64,000 nucleotides of DNA from positions 992,001 through 1,056,000 of the forward strand of contig NZ_JAVIWI010000001.1 in the NCBI RefSeq assembly GCF_034314085.1, given 5' to 3'. The position numbers and the translations under genes are program-made. This DNA is from Undibacterium sp. 5I1 (GTDB lineage: Bacteria; Pseudomonadota; Gammaproteobacteria; Burkholderiales; Burkholderiaceae_D). Position 1 is the stretch's first letter. Each line of letters starts with the position of its first letter. Of this stretch, positions 25,685 through 34,400 are shown piece after piece. Under the pieces are notes generated by a model that saw only the letters and a program-made list of their open reading frames with translations, had not been told where the DNA came from and did not search any database.

Positions 25685-27070
25685 ATGGCCAAACCAAAAA
25701 CCAATTACACCTGTACCGAATGCGGTGGCATCGTCAATAAATGGGCAGGGCAATGCCCGTCCTGCCAGCAATGGAATACCTTGGTAGAAACCATTATCGA
25801 AACCAGCGTCAATCGCTATTCTGCCAAACCACAAAGTCTGGCGCAGACTGCGCCTGTACTGAATCTGTCTGAAATCGATGCAGAAGAAATTCCACGTTTT
25901 GGTACCGGTATTGATGAATTTGACAGGGTGCTGGGCGGTGGTCTGGTTGCCGGCGGAGTAGTGCTAATCGGTGGTGATCCGGGGATTGGTAAATCGACCT
26001 TGCTGTTACAGGCGCTGGCCAATTTATCTAAGGTCAAAAAAGTGCTATATGTCAGCGGTGAGGAGTCCGGCTCCCAGATTGCCTTGCGTGCCAAACGTCT
26101 GGCGGTTGATGCCAGTGATTTAAAGTTACAGGCAGAGATTCAGCTGGAGAAAATCCTCAACACGCTGGCAGACCACAAACCGCAGGTGGTGGTGATTGAC
26201 TCCATTCAAACCATGTATTCGGATGCTTTAAGCTCCGCACCCGGATCGGTAGCGCAAGTCAGAGAGTGCGCAGCGCAACTGACGCGGATTGCCAAGACCA
26301 TGGATATCACGATGATTCTGGTCGGCCATGTCACCAAAGAGGGCGCACTGGCGGGACCGCGCGTGCTGGAGCATATTGTGGACACCGTGCTGTATTTTGA
26401 AGGCGATACCCATTCCAGTTTCCGTCTGGTGCGCGCGATCAAAAACCGTTTCGGTGCGGTCAATGAGCTGGGCGTTTTTGCCATGACTGAACGTGGCTTG
26501 AAAGGTGTTTCCAACCCGTCCGCTCTGTTTTTGTCGCAGCACGACACGCAGGTTGCGGGTTCTTGCGTGATGGTGACGCAAGAAGGTACCCGTCCTTTGC
26601 TCGTTGAGATACAGGCCTTGGTCGACAGTTCTCACGCGCCCAATGCCAAACGTTTGTCAGTCGGCCTGGAGCAAAACCGGTTGGCAATGTTGCTGGCCGT
26701 CTTGCACCGGCACGCAGGTGTTGCGGTGTTTGATCAGGATGTCTTTATCAATGCGGTTGGAGGCGTCAAAATTACCGAACCTGCCGCCGATCTGGCGGTG
26801 TTGCTGGCAGTCAATTCCTCGATGCGCAACAAGCCATTGCCGCGAGGTTTAGTCGTGTTTGGTGAAGTCGGCTTAGCGGGTGAAATTCGTCCGGCACCGC
26901 GCGGACAAGAGCGTCTGCGCGAGGCCGCCAAGCTTGGATTCTCGATTGCGATGATCCCCAAATCCAATGCGCCCAAGCAGCCGATTGAAGGTTTGACCTT
27001 AATACCCGTCGACAGGATAGAAGAGGCATTGAATAAAATACGGGATGTCGATAGTTATGTAAAAGACTAG
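25685..27070 (+). CDS. radA: DNA repair protein RadA
   Basis: 461 residues. It has an N-terminal zinc finger (C10, C13, C24, C27), a RecA-like ATPase with Walker A GGDPGIGKSTLL, the RadA-specific KNRFG motif (KNRFGAVNELGVF), and a C-terminal Lon-protease-like domain (GGVKITEPAADLAVLLAV). It promotes branch migration of recombination intermediates. The length is normal for the family. The gene appears monocistronic, and a dispersed palindromic element lies between it and the convergent hpnE. Confidence 0.97.
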   Translation: MAKPKTNYTCTECGGIVNKWAGQCPSCQQWNTLVETIIETSVNRYSAKPQSLAQTAPVLNLSEIDAEEIPRFGTGIDEFDRVLGGGLVAGGVVLIGGDPGIGKSTLLLQALANLSKVKKVLYVSGEESGSQIALRAKRLAVDASDLKLQAEIQLEKILNTLADHKPQVVVIDSIQTMYSDALSSAPGSVAQVRECAAQLTRIAKTMDITMILVGHVTKEGALAGPRVLEHIVDTVLYFEGDTHSSFRLVRAIKNRFGAVNELGVFAMTERGLKGVSNPSALFLSQHDTQVAGSCVMVTQEGTRPLLVEIQALVDSSHAPNAKRLSVGLEQNRLAMLLAVLHRHAGVAVFDQDVFINAVGGVKITEPAADLAVLLAVNSSMRNKPLPRGLVVFGEVGLAGEIRPAPRGQERLREAAKLGFSIAMIPKSNAPKQPIEGLTLIPVDRIEEALNKIRDVDSYVKD

Positions 27071-27148
27071 TGTAAAAGATCATGGAATATCGATCATTCT
27101 CATAACCAGTGCGCCATGCTTGGCATGTCTGTGAGAATATCGATTTCC

Positions 27149-27236
27149 ATATACTCCCCCAATTTTTTATGAAATATGCCTTATCGTCCAAGGATTCTAT
27201 GGACAACTTAAATATACTTGTTGGGAGTATATTTTA
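27149..27236 (+). repeat. Dispersed palindromic element, copy 4 (best type copy)
   Basis: 88 bp with the clearest terminal inverted repeats: ATATACTCCC at the left and GGGAGTATAT at the right. The inner arms are TCGTCCA and TATGGACAA within AAATATGCCTTAT...CTTAAATATACT. It lies between the convergent radA and hpnE genes. Confidence 0.8.
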
Positions 27237-27257
27237 TAGTGCTGTCTGTATATCGGC

Positions 27258-28640
27258 TTAAGACTTCGCTTGCAAACACAACTTTGCCGCCGCAACGCCA
27301 CTGCGTACCGCGGCCTCCAGCGTCGCCGGATAATCGCCCTTGGTGTAATCGCCAGCGATAAAACAGTTGCTCAGACCAAGATTATTATCCGGTCTGTCTA
27401 ATGCGGGTGTGCAAGAAAACGTGGCGCGTTTTTCTGAAATAATTTGATGCCATAGTGGGTTTGCCAGCTGCGGCAGTTGGAATACCTGTGCCAGTTGTTG
27501 AGCAATAGCGGTCGCTAAGGCCGAATTGCCCAGGGCAATCGCCTGTTCAGACGCGCTGACAACCACCGCTAATAAACCGGCTTGCGAGGGATGTAACTGG
27601 CCTCGATCAAAAACAAACTGTCCCCAGTGCTGGCGCTCTGGTTGATCCCGCAGCGCGAAAAAAGTCCGTGAAAGTTGCAGCTTGGTGTCGTATTGAAGAT
27701 AACAAGTGGTGATAGCCTCATAGCCAAAACCGGAAAGCTGGCGGGTAGTTTCTTCCCTCAGATTGCCCCCCAAAAGACGCGTCGCTTGCTCAGGATTTGT
27801 CGCTACGATCAGCGCATCAAACTCTTGCTGATGGCTAGTATCCGCACTTGTAAAATCTAATTGCCAGCCGTGCTGTGCGGTGGGCGTGATGTGCTTCACG
27901 GTGGTACCTAAGTGCACATTGCCACCCGCCGCTTCAATCCATTGTCTGGCTTGTTCAGGGAAGAGGGCGGACAAGTCTAGTTTGGACAGCAGCATGTCGG
28001 ATGCCGCTCGTTTTGCTCCCAGACTATCGCGTAAAACATTTAAAAATACTTGTGCCGAGGCACGTTCTGGTGGGGTATTCAAGGCGGCAATGCACAAGGG
28101 ATTCCACATTAGCTGACATAGCCGGTCAGTCTGATCAAAGCGCTCCAGCAGCTCGGTCACGCTGCAATCTTGATTCAGCTGCCATCCCATCCAGCGCGCT
28201 GTCGTTGAGAATCTGGCCAGCGCGAGTTTGTCTTGCTTATCCAGTCCTTTAGCACGCAACAGCGCCAGAAGCAAATGGAAAGGCGCGGGCAGTTTGGGCG
28301 CGATAAATTGCATGCCATCGGTGTAGTTTGGATAAACCATCTGCAAGGGCAAGCGCAAAAGCGCCGCGTCCAGATCAATCCCGACTTTGCGCATGATCGC
28401 CAGGCTGGCGCTATAAGCACCTAGCAAAATATGCTGGCCGTTATCCAGCGCATGTCCATGCAAATCCACCCGACGCGCCCGACCACCCAAGGTGCGTGCC
28501 GCTTCAAACAAGCTCACTATCGCGCCTTGGCTGGTAAGCTCGGTAGCCGCTGCGCAGCCTGCCCAGCCAGCACCGATTACGGCGACGTGTCGAGCAATTC
28601 GTAGATTTTGTTTGCGATTGATCTGATCGAGCTTAGCCAC
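27258..28640 (-). CDS. hpnE: Hydroxysqualene dehydroxylase HpnE
   Basis: 460 residues. It has an N-terminal FAD-binding Rossmann motif (VAVIGAGWAGCAAATELTSQG), the amine-oxidase/phytoene-desaturase fold, and a C-terminal cofactor motif CFIAGDYTKGDYPATLEAAVRSG. HpnE reduces hydroxysqualene to squalene, the third step of the HpnCDE route. The start is a GTG at 28640 overlapping the hpnD stop by 8 bases, so translation is coupled. The cyclase (shc) is not in the window, so whether squalene goes to hopanoids cannot be told here. Confidence 0.93.
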   Translation of the reverse strand: MAKLDQINRKQNLRIARHVAVIGAGWAGCAAATELTSQGAIVSLFEAARTLGGRARRVDLHGHALDNGQHILLGAYSASLAIMRKVGIDLDAALLRLPLQMVYPNYTDGMQFIAPKLPAPFHLLLALLRAKGLDKQDKLALARFSTTARWMGWQLNQDCSVTELLERFDQTDRLCQLMWNPLCIAALNTPPERASAQVFLNVLRDSLGAKRAASDMLLSKLDLSALFPEQARQWIEAAGGNVHLGTTVKHITPTAQHGWQLDFTSADTSHQQEFDALIVATNPEQATRLLGGNLREETTRQLSGFGYEAITTCYLQYDTKLQLSRTFFALRDQPERQHWGQFVFDRGQLHPSQAGLLAVVVSASEQAIALGNSALATAIAQQLAQVFQLPQLANPLWHQIISEKRATFSCTPALDRPDNNLGLSNCFIAGDYTKGDYPATLEAAVRSGVAAAKLCLQAKS

Positions 28641-29466
28641 GGATGTAAGTTTTCCAGGCCAGCCAGAGTTTGCGGATGGGTGTCAGCGAGATGCGTTGCG
28701 TCAACACTTTAAAGTGGTCGTCTTTAATTTCTACCAGCAAGGCGCGATAAATGGCGGCCATAATCAGACCGGTGCGCTGCGCTTTACGATCTTCCGCTGG
28801 TAGCAGGGCAAAGGCGTCGTCATAGAGTTGCTGCGCCCGTTCGTACTGGAATTGCATGAGAGCTTCAAATTCAGGGCTGTGGCGCGCATTCAGAATGTCG
28901 GCGGCGGTGACTTTGTGTTGTTGTAACTCATTGACTGGCAAATAAATCCGGCCTTTACGTGCATCTTCACCGACATCGCGAATGATGTTAGTCATCTGGA
29001 AAGCCAGCCCTAATTTTTCAGCAAATTGTTTGGTTTGCGGATTTTTGATGCCAAAAATACTGGCGGACAAAATACCGACGACGCCAGCCACATGCCAGCA
29101 ATATTTTTGCAGACCGATAAAATCGAGATAGCGTGTCTGGTTTAAGTCCATCTCCATGCCATCAATGATCGCCAGCAAATGTGCTCCATCCAAAGCATAG
29201 GTTGCCATGTGCGGCAATAAGGCTTTGGTGACGGGATGGGTGGGTTGATTATTCAGCATGGCCTGGATTTCACCACGCCACCAACTGAGTTTGCTGCGGG
29301 CAATGCCATCGTCAGTGCTCTCATCCACGACATCATCGACCTCGCGACAAAACGCGTATAGCGCCGTGATGGCTAAGCGTCTTTCATTCGGTAGAAATAA
29401 AAAACTGTAATAAAAACTGGAGCCGCTTTGTGCTGCTTTTTGTTGGCAATATTCGTCTGGAGACAT
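28633..29466 (-). CDS. hpnD: Presqualene diphosphate synthase HpnD
   Basis: 277 residues from the ATG at 29466 (MSPDEYCQQKAAQSGSSFYYSF), the conserved family start; the frame extends upstream to a TTG at 29532 without homology. The two Asp-rich motifs of trans-isoprenyl head-to-head synthases are REVDDVVDE and NIIRDVGED. It condenses two farnesyl diphosphates to presqualene diphosphate. It is coupled to hpnE. No good Shine-Dalgarno is visible. Confidence 0.93.
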   Translation of the reverse strand: MSPDEYCQQKAAQSGSSFYYSFLFLPNERRLAITALYAFCREVDDVVDESTDDGIARSKLSWWRGEIQAMLNNQPTHPVTKALLPHMATYALDGAHLLAIIDGMEMDLNQTRYLDFIGLQKYCWHVAGVVGILSASIFGIKNPQTKQFAEKLGLAFQMTNIIRDVGEDARKGRIYLPVNELQQHKVTAADILNARHSPEFEALMQFQYERAQQLYDDAFALLPAEDRKAQRTGLIMAAIYRALLVEIKDDHFKVLTQRISLTPIRKLWLAWKTYIRG

Positions 29467-29814
29467 GCTTAATGAGTGAGTTTGGCTGGAGAGGACTGAT
29501 GAGTCCGCTGTTGGCTGCGTGCAATGCAGCAATAAGCCAGTATGTTATCCGAAGTGACAGAGACTACAAATAGACAAGGCAGAATTAGCGGGTGGGGCGT
29601 TGCTTTAATCGGTGTTGTGATGCGCTTTTAGTAAATTAATTGAATGTTTTGACTTAGAAATACATGTAATGCTTTGTAATCTGATACGGTTTTTTGTATC
29701 TGGCGCACGCTTTTTTCGTCAAGCTCATATACCATTACGCAATTACTCAAATTAAGCAGTGTATATATTGCAATAGTATTGGGTTTGATTGATTTTGACC
29801 AAATGGAATAGCGA
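29467..29814. other. Divergent intergenic region hpnD / lipoprotein
   Basis: About 350 bases that should hold promoters for hpnD and for the divergent lipoprotein gene. No repeat-family copy or further ORF is evident. Confidence 0.4.
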
Positions 29815-30672
29815 ATGAAAATGATGAAAAAAACGAGCCTGGTTCTTTTAGCGAGCAGCTTGCTGCTGGTCTTGGTAGCGTGCGGCGGCTTTGTCTACAC
29901 GACGGTCGGCGGCACAGTTACTGGTCTTGGCAATAGCACCACCTCTGGCGGCACCTTGGTGTTGAGGAATGAAGGTAATTTTGTTCAGCAATTGACAGTA
30001 GATGGTCCTTTCTCCTTTAAAGTCGCAAGTAATGCTAGCTATACCATCAGTGTTGCGACACAGCCCGCCCAAGTTAATTGTGCGGTAGCCAATGGTACAG
30101 GCACCATGACCAGCGATGCCGCAGTAACTAATATTGCGGTGACATGCGTACCTAAGGTGCCTGTGATTGCAACTGTTTCGGGATTAACTGCGGGCTCATT
30201 ACTCTTGTATAACAATGCGAACGTTAATCTTGATGCCTTGACCTTCACTACCAATATTGCAGGAACTTTTTCTTATTACATTCCAAATGGTTCCGCTTAT
30301 GCGGTGACTATTGGTTTGCAACCGGCAGCACAGACTTGTACTGTACAAAATGGTAGTGGCACAGCGAGTACTACTAATCCGCAACTAGCTGCCAATGTGC
30401 TCGTTAACTGTGTGCCAAGTGTTCCGGTTTCTGTGATTATTACTGGTTTAGGTAGTGGCAAATCAGTGGTGCTGGCCAATGGTGCGGATAGTTTGACTGA
30501 AGGTGCAAATGGCACCTTTACTTTCGCTAATTCAGTCTTAGATGGTCAGCCATATGCTGTAACAGTGACGACACAACCGGTTGGACAAACTTGTACCGTG
30601 GTTGGTGGTTCGGGTACGGCACGACTAAGTAATCCGACTGGCGCAAGCAATATCCAGGTTAATTGTATATAA
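29815..30672 (+). CDS. Lipoprotein with three beta-rich repeats
   Basis: 285 residues with a lipoprotein signal (lipobox LVAC, cysteine at about 23). The mature part is three consecutive modules of about 80-85 residues. Each runs from a VTGL-type strand through GTLVL/GSLLL/KSVVL to a QPAxxxCxVxNGxGT motif and ends TCV, VNCV or VNCI. The paired cysteines recur in each module, suggesting one disulfide per repeat. Such repeats occur in secreted adhesion-like proteins of several proteobacteria, but I cannot name the function. It was probably built by tandem duplication of one module. A terminator follows at 30785. Confidence 0.75.
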   Translation: MKMMKKTSLVLLASSLLLVLVACGGFVYTTVGGTVTGLGNSTTSGGTLVLRNEGNFVQQLTVDGPFSFKVASNASYTISVATQPAQVNCAVANGTGTMTSDAAVTNIAVTCVPKVPVIATVSGLTAGSLLLYNNANVNLDALTFTTNIAGTFSYYIPNGSAYAVTIGLQPAAQTCTVQNGSGTASTTNPQLAANVLVNCVPSVPVSVIITGLGSGKSVVLANGADSLTEGANGTFTFANSVLDGQPYAVTVTTQPVGQTCTVVGGSGTARLSNPTGASNIQVNCI

Positions 30673-30708
30673 GCTCTGATTTAAGCTTGTATAGAATTTA
30701 GTAGATGG

Positions 30709-30774
30709 TTTCTATATAAGTTCCGTTTCTATATAAGTTCTATAACTGAGTTCTATAAATAAGTTTTCCAAAGA
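30709..30774 (+). repeat. Short degenerate tandem array
   Basis: TTTCTATATAAGTTCCG occurs twice with the second copy incomplete, followed by TTCTATAACTGAG and TTCTATAAATAAG. It lies just after the lipoprotein stop. Confidence 0.6.
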
Positions 30775-30784
30775 AGCCCAGCAA

Positions 30785-30826
30785 AAGTAAAAAGCCGATC
30801 TTTGTAAAGATATCGGCTTTTTACTT
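30785..30826. terminator. Bidirectional terminator
   Basis: AAGTAAAAAGCCGAT pairs with ATCGGCTTTTTACTT around a short loop. The A and T flanks let it serve both the plus-strand lipoprotein and the convergent minus-strand M24 gene. Confidence 0.9.
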
Positions 30827-30844
30827 TATGAAGCAGGTTAGCTT

Positions 30845-31549
30845 TTATACGCTTTCGAGTGCGCCATCCTGATTGAAGAAAAACATATCCTCATGTTTAA
30901 ATCCCCAGCGCCCACCTTTAAGCCTGACAAAAGGCTCGAAGGTAAAAAATGGCACATCTCCCAAACACAAAGTATTACTGGTCTGGATATATTGTCGTTC
31001 ATCCCGATTAGTGGCAACGCTGTGGCCTACATTGCCGCGGTAATCTAAGTTCACAAAACCACTCTCGCGTATGCGCACGTTGGCCCATTCAAACAACTGT
31101 TCAAACGTGGTATCCGGTTTTACGAAGCGTGGCATTTGCTGGTGTAGCTGGTGCAAAAAATGTAAGCCATTTTTAAATTCGAGCTGCTTAGGTTTTTCGC
31201 TGAGTTTGCCATCTTCGATGACAAATGAGCGAGCGTAATCTCCCCAGCAATTATCTTTGATCGGACTGAGGTCTATCGTAATCAGGTTGGACATGCCAAC
31301 CGCTTCCTCACTGGCGCTGTAGTTGTTGCCAGCAATAGATACGCAACTTCTGGACCCCAATAACACCAGGGCAGGGCATTGGTAATACCAGGTTTCCGGG
31401 TAACCAGATTCAGATAACAGGGCGTGTGCTTTTGCCGCAAGACTCTGCTCGGTATCTTCTGGCGTAATTAAGGACCCCAAACGCGCCAAAGCGAACTTAG
31501 CCGCATGTTGCGCTTTACGGTGCTCTGCAATTTGCAGTTCGGTTGGCAT
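30845..31549 (-). CDS. M24 family metallopeptidase-like protein
   Basis: 234 residues covering only the pita-bread catalytic domain. All five metal ligands can be placed: D93 (ITIDLSP), D104 (WGDYARS), H176 (GNVGHSV), E205 (FTFEPF) and E220 (KHEDMFF). The arrangement is that of aminopeptidase P/methionine aminopeptidase relatives, so it is likely an active dinuclear metal aminopeptidase or prolidase-like enzyme. It lacks the N-terminal domain of aminopeptidase P. There is no signal peptide, so it should be cytoplasmic. It sits between the two squalene gene groups with no obvious link to them. Confidence 0.82.
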   Translation of the reverse strand: MPTELQIAEHRKAQHAAKFALARLGSLITPEDTEQSLAAKAHALLSESGYPETWYYQCPALVLLGSRSCVSIAGNNYSASEEAVGMSNLITIDLSPIKDNCWGDYARSFVIEDGKLSEKPKQLEFKNGLHFLHQLHQQMPRFVKPDTTFEQLFEWANVRIRESGFVNLDYRGNVGHSVATNRDERQYIQTSNTLCLGDVPFFTFEPFVRLKGGRWGFKHEDMFFFNQDGALESV

Positions 31550-31668
31550 GAGCTAGCTCTTAATGATGTTGAGTTGCGGGTTGATGTACCTAGTGACGTG
31601 CCAGATGGTGTATTGGCCGGATAGTGTGATGCGTCAGCAGATTAAAAACAGAATCTGATTTGCCCTAC

Positions 31669-31881
31669 TTATTTTTTACCGCTGCCTGTCACCGCGTGTA
31701 CCCCAGCCGCCGTTACATCAACCGCAGTACCCACCACCGCACTACCTACTTTGACCGTTGTAGATACCGCCGCGTCTGCAATTGCGATTACGGTGCATCC
31801 ACTGGCACTCAGACTGCCAAGCAACATGCTGAGGCAACATAATAAGCGGGAGGAAAAAAGAGGAAAAGAATTTCGCATCAT
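31669..31881 (-). CDS. Small lipoprotein
   Basis: 70 residues from the ATG at 31881 (a second ATG follows at 31878). The signal has a lipobox LSASGC, and the mature part is a short Ala/Val/Thr-rich sequence (VIAIADAAVSTTVKVGSAVVGTAVDV) ending GSGKK. Similar small NF038104-like lipoproteins are common in beta-proteobacteria and of unknown function. The longer frame to 31962 adds a stretch with no ribosome site and is rejected. Confidence 0.7.
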   Translation of the reverse strand: MMRNSFPLFSSRLLCCLSMLLGSLSASGCTVIAIADAAVSTTVKVGSAVVGTAVDVTAAGVHAVTGSGKK

Positions 31882-32040
31882 TATGCCCGAAAAGAAAATT
31901 GCATCGTATTGATCATTGGTGTACGACATGGTATCCGCATAGTAAGGTGCTGTACGCGGCAAAGCTATAATAATTTTGCAACAGCCTGTAATTTATTTGT
32001 ACTACTCACGCGTACAGAGTTTGTGTTTTTACCCCGACGC

Positions 32041-32850
32041 TTACATCCAGATTGCGCGCCAGGCAATCACCAACCAATCACTTTTTCCTATGGATGGACG
32101 GTGCCTAAAAACATCGCCATGAACAGCGTCAATTTTTTCCAAGATACGTAATCCACCTTGTACAACAAGACGTAATTCCCAACCTATCCTACCTTTTAAA
32201 CGTTTACATAGTGGGCTTCCGCTTAACAGCATCGTACGTGCTCTGTCGGTTTGAAATCGCATCATTTGCTGCCAATTTTCATTCACTTGCTTATTTGCTA
32301 TTTGTTGTTCAGTAATACCAAATTGCGTCAGGTCGTCTAAGGGTAGATAGATTCTTTGTTTATGCCAATCGACAGCGACATCTTGCCAAAAATTGATCAG
32401 TTGCAGCGCAGAGCAAATTACTGCGGAGTCTTTTAGATTGTCCGGTGTTGTCGCCTTATAGAGATGCAACATGAGCGTTCCGACAGGATTGGCAGAGCGT
32501 CTGCAATAATCTAATAATTCAGTAAAGCTTTGATAGCGGGTAATCACCACATCTTGTTTAAATGCGGACAGCAAGTCCCGAAAGGCTTGTAAAGGCAGGC
32601 GATATTGCGCAATATAATAATTAAGCTTTTGAAACAAGCCAATGTCACTTATTTCATTTAATTCTATTTTGGTCAATTCCGTTTCATATTGGTTAAGCGC
32701 AAACAAACGTTGTTCTGCGGTTGCATCACCTTCATCTGCAATGTCGTCCGCCGTTCTGGCAAAAGCATAAATAGATTCAACTGCTGGACGTAAGTGTTCG
32801 GGCAGCAAAATTGAGGCTACAGGGAAGTTTTCGTAATGATCTATTGACAT
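32041..32850 (-). CDS. hpnC: Squalene synthase HpnC
   Basis: 269 residues of the squalene/phytoene synthase fold. The opening HYENFPVASILLPEHLRPAVESIYAF and the Asp motifs ARTADDIADE and INFWQDVAVDW identify HpnC, which converts presqualene diphosphate to hydroxysqualene. It is on the same strand as hpnD-hpnE but 2.5 kb upstream of hpnD, separated by lipoprotein and M24 genes, whereas the usual order is contiguous hpnC-hpnD-hpnE. It therefore needs its own promoter in 32851-33194. Confidence 0.93.
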   Translation of the reverse strand: MSIDHYENFPVASILLPEHLRPAVESIYAFARTADDIADEGDATAEQRLFALNQYETELTKIELNEISDIGLFQKLNYYIAQYRLPLQAFRDLLSAFKQDVVITRYQSFTELLDYCRRSANPVGTLMLHLYKATTPDNLKDSAVICSALQLINFWQDVAVDWHKQRIYLPLDDLTQFGITEQQIANKQVNENWQQMMRFQTDRARTMLLSGSPLCKRLKGRIGWELRLVVQGGLRILEKIDAVHGDVFRHRPSIGKSDWLVIAWRAIWM

Positions 32851-32923
32851 AGCATTGGTTGAAATTGCAATAAAAAATAAATGACTCTAAAGTCATTGGC
32901 AAAAAAATGTTGCGCAACTATAA

Positions 32924-32945
32924 TTACTAACCGTTTAGTCAGTAA
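32924..32945. promoter_or_regulatory. Candidate TetR-type operator
   Basis: TTACTAAC and GTCAGTAA form an imperfect palindrome (7 of 8 arm positions pair) around CGTTTA. The size and position upstream of an RND efflux operon are typical of TetR-family operators, but no tetR-like gene is in this window. Confidence 0.45.
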
Positions 32946-33064
32946 CTGATTGAGTCACTTGAAATGATATTCAAATGGTCTACCCAAAGTATTTTGTCTA
33001 TCCGTTAGCAGTCAGTAAGTGTTTTGTCATTCATTCCGTTAGAACGTTTAAAAAAAGCTGGGAT

Positions 33065-33119
33065 AAGATTTGAGCAAGACGTAAATAAGATTTAAGCAAG
33101 ATTTAAGCAAAACTTAAAA
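33065..33119 (+). repeat. 11-bp tandem array, five units
   Basis: Consecutive units AAGATTTGAGC, AAGACGTAAAT, AAGATTTAAGC, AAGATTTAAGC and AAAACTTAAAA. The period of 11 is close to one helical turn, so A-tracts are phased on one face of the DNA about 75-130 bases before the efflux operon start. Confidence 0.75.
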
Positions 33120-33194
33120 GTAATAAATTTTGATTGCCATCCGGCAAACGCATATTCTTGGTATTTACAGCCAGCATAGTAAAGGAAACCCCAC

Positions 33195-34400
33195 GTGCCA
33201 ACCGTACAAAAAAACTATTTCAGTGAGTTCACTGATGCAAACAAAGCATCTGGCATACGTTTATCTATTGCAAAACATACTCTTGTACTCGGTGTGAGTA
33301 CCGTACTGTTGCTAACTGCATGCTCAAAGCCAGCAGAAAAAGTAGAAGATATTCGTCCAGTACGAGTCGTCAAAGCTAGTGCAAATAGCGCTGACTCGGC
33401 TACGGAATTTTCTGGCGAGGTGCGCCCACGGATAGAGTCACGCCTTGGTTTTAGAGTGGCAGGTAAAATCGTTCTCCGCAAAGTTGATGTGGGTAACTTG
33501 GTAAAACGTGGTCAGGTATTGATGCAGCTTGATCCGCAAGACCTGGCGTTAGCGCAAACGCAGGCAAAAGCTGGATTAATGGCGGCGGAGAGCAATCGTG
33601 ATTTGGCCAGAGCAGAACTCAAGCGTTATCAAGAATTGCGACAAAAGAATTTTGTCGCTGCTACTGTATTAGAGTCCAAAGAAACTACTTATAAAGCGGC
33701 TCAAGCGAGTTATGAGCAGGCGCAGGCATCATATAAAAATCAGGTCAATCAATCTGGTTACACGACCCTAATTTCTGACGTAGATGGCGTGGTTACCGGG
33801 ATTGACGCGGAGGTAGGGCAGGTCGTTGCAGCAGGTACACCGGTAGTGCGCGTCGCGCAATCCGGTGAGATGGATGTGGTTGTAGGTATTCCTGAGGATA
33901 AAGTAAATACGATACGCCAAATTTCTGATATCCGGGTACGTTTGTGGGCGAATCAAGGCGAAGTGTTAGAGGCGAAGCTACGTGAATTGTCGCCAATTGC
34001 TGATGCGGTGACTCGCACTTATACAGCCAAAGTCGCTCTTCCAGCTAATTCTAAAGATGTCAGATTAGGCATGACTGCTTACGTCACTTTCTCTGCTAAA
34101 ACGCCTAATGCAATGATACGTCTGCCGATGACGGCATTATTTAATGATAAAAATATGACTTCGGTATGGGTCGTTGAGGGTGGTGCTGTTAAATTAGTTC
34201 CAGTCATCATTGCGGGTTCTGCCGGACAAGATATATTGGTTGCCAAGGGTGTTGTAGCAGGACAAATGGTGGTGACAGCTGGTGTGAATTTATTAAAAGT
34301 CGGACAAAAAGTATCGATTCTTGGAGGCGAGCTTGCGAGTGCCAGTCCAACTACTGATTCCGTTAAAGCAGCTAGCGATGTAGCAGGAGTGGCTAAATGA
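33195..34400 (+). CDS. RND efflux periplasmic adaptor (membrane fusion) lipoprotein
   Basis: 401 residues. A lipoprotein signal (lipobox LLTAC, cysteine near 43) sits behind an unusually long N-region of about 28 residues. Then come a beta-barrel/lipoyl half (SRLGFRVAGKI...VDVGNLVKRGQVLMQLD), an alpha-hairpin (residues 120-185), the second lipoyl half (DGVVTGIDAEVGQVVAAGTPVVRV) and the membrane-proximal domain. It links the inner-membrane pump to an outer-membrane channel. The stop overlaps the pump gene by 4 bases (ATGA). No outer-membrane TolC-type gene follows. Confidence 0.92.
   Translation: MPTVQKNYFSEFTDANKASGIRLSIAKHTLVLGVSTVLLLTACSKPAEKVEDIRPVRVVKASANSADSATEFSGEVRPRIESRLGFRVAGKIVLRKVDVGNLVKRGQVLMQLDPQDLALAQTQAKAGLMAAESNRDLARAELKRYQELRQKNFVAATVLESKETTYKAAQASYEQAQASYKNQVNQSGYTTLISDVDGVVTGIDAEVGQVVAAGTPVVRVAQSGEMDVVVGIPEDKVNTIRQISDIRVRLWANQGEVLEAKLRELSPIADAVTRTYTAKVALPANSKDVRLGMTAYVTFSAKTPNAMIRLPMTALFNDKNMTSVWVVEGGAVKLVPVIIAGSAGQDILVAKGVVAGQMVVTAGVNLLKVGQKVSILGGELASASPTTDSVKAASDVAGVAK

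Larger units (their letters stand above)
32851..33194. other. Divergent intergenic region hpnC / RND operon
   Basis: About 344 bases. It holds a TetR-like operator (32924-32945) and an 11-bp tandem array (33065-33119), both described separately. No regulator gene is adjacent. Confidence 0.5.

Noticed and set aside
27149..27236. Palindromic elements as ordinary rho-independent terminators
   Set aside because: The stems are AT-rich with no following T run, and true terminators are present separately next to copies 5 and 6.
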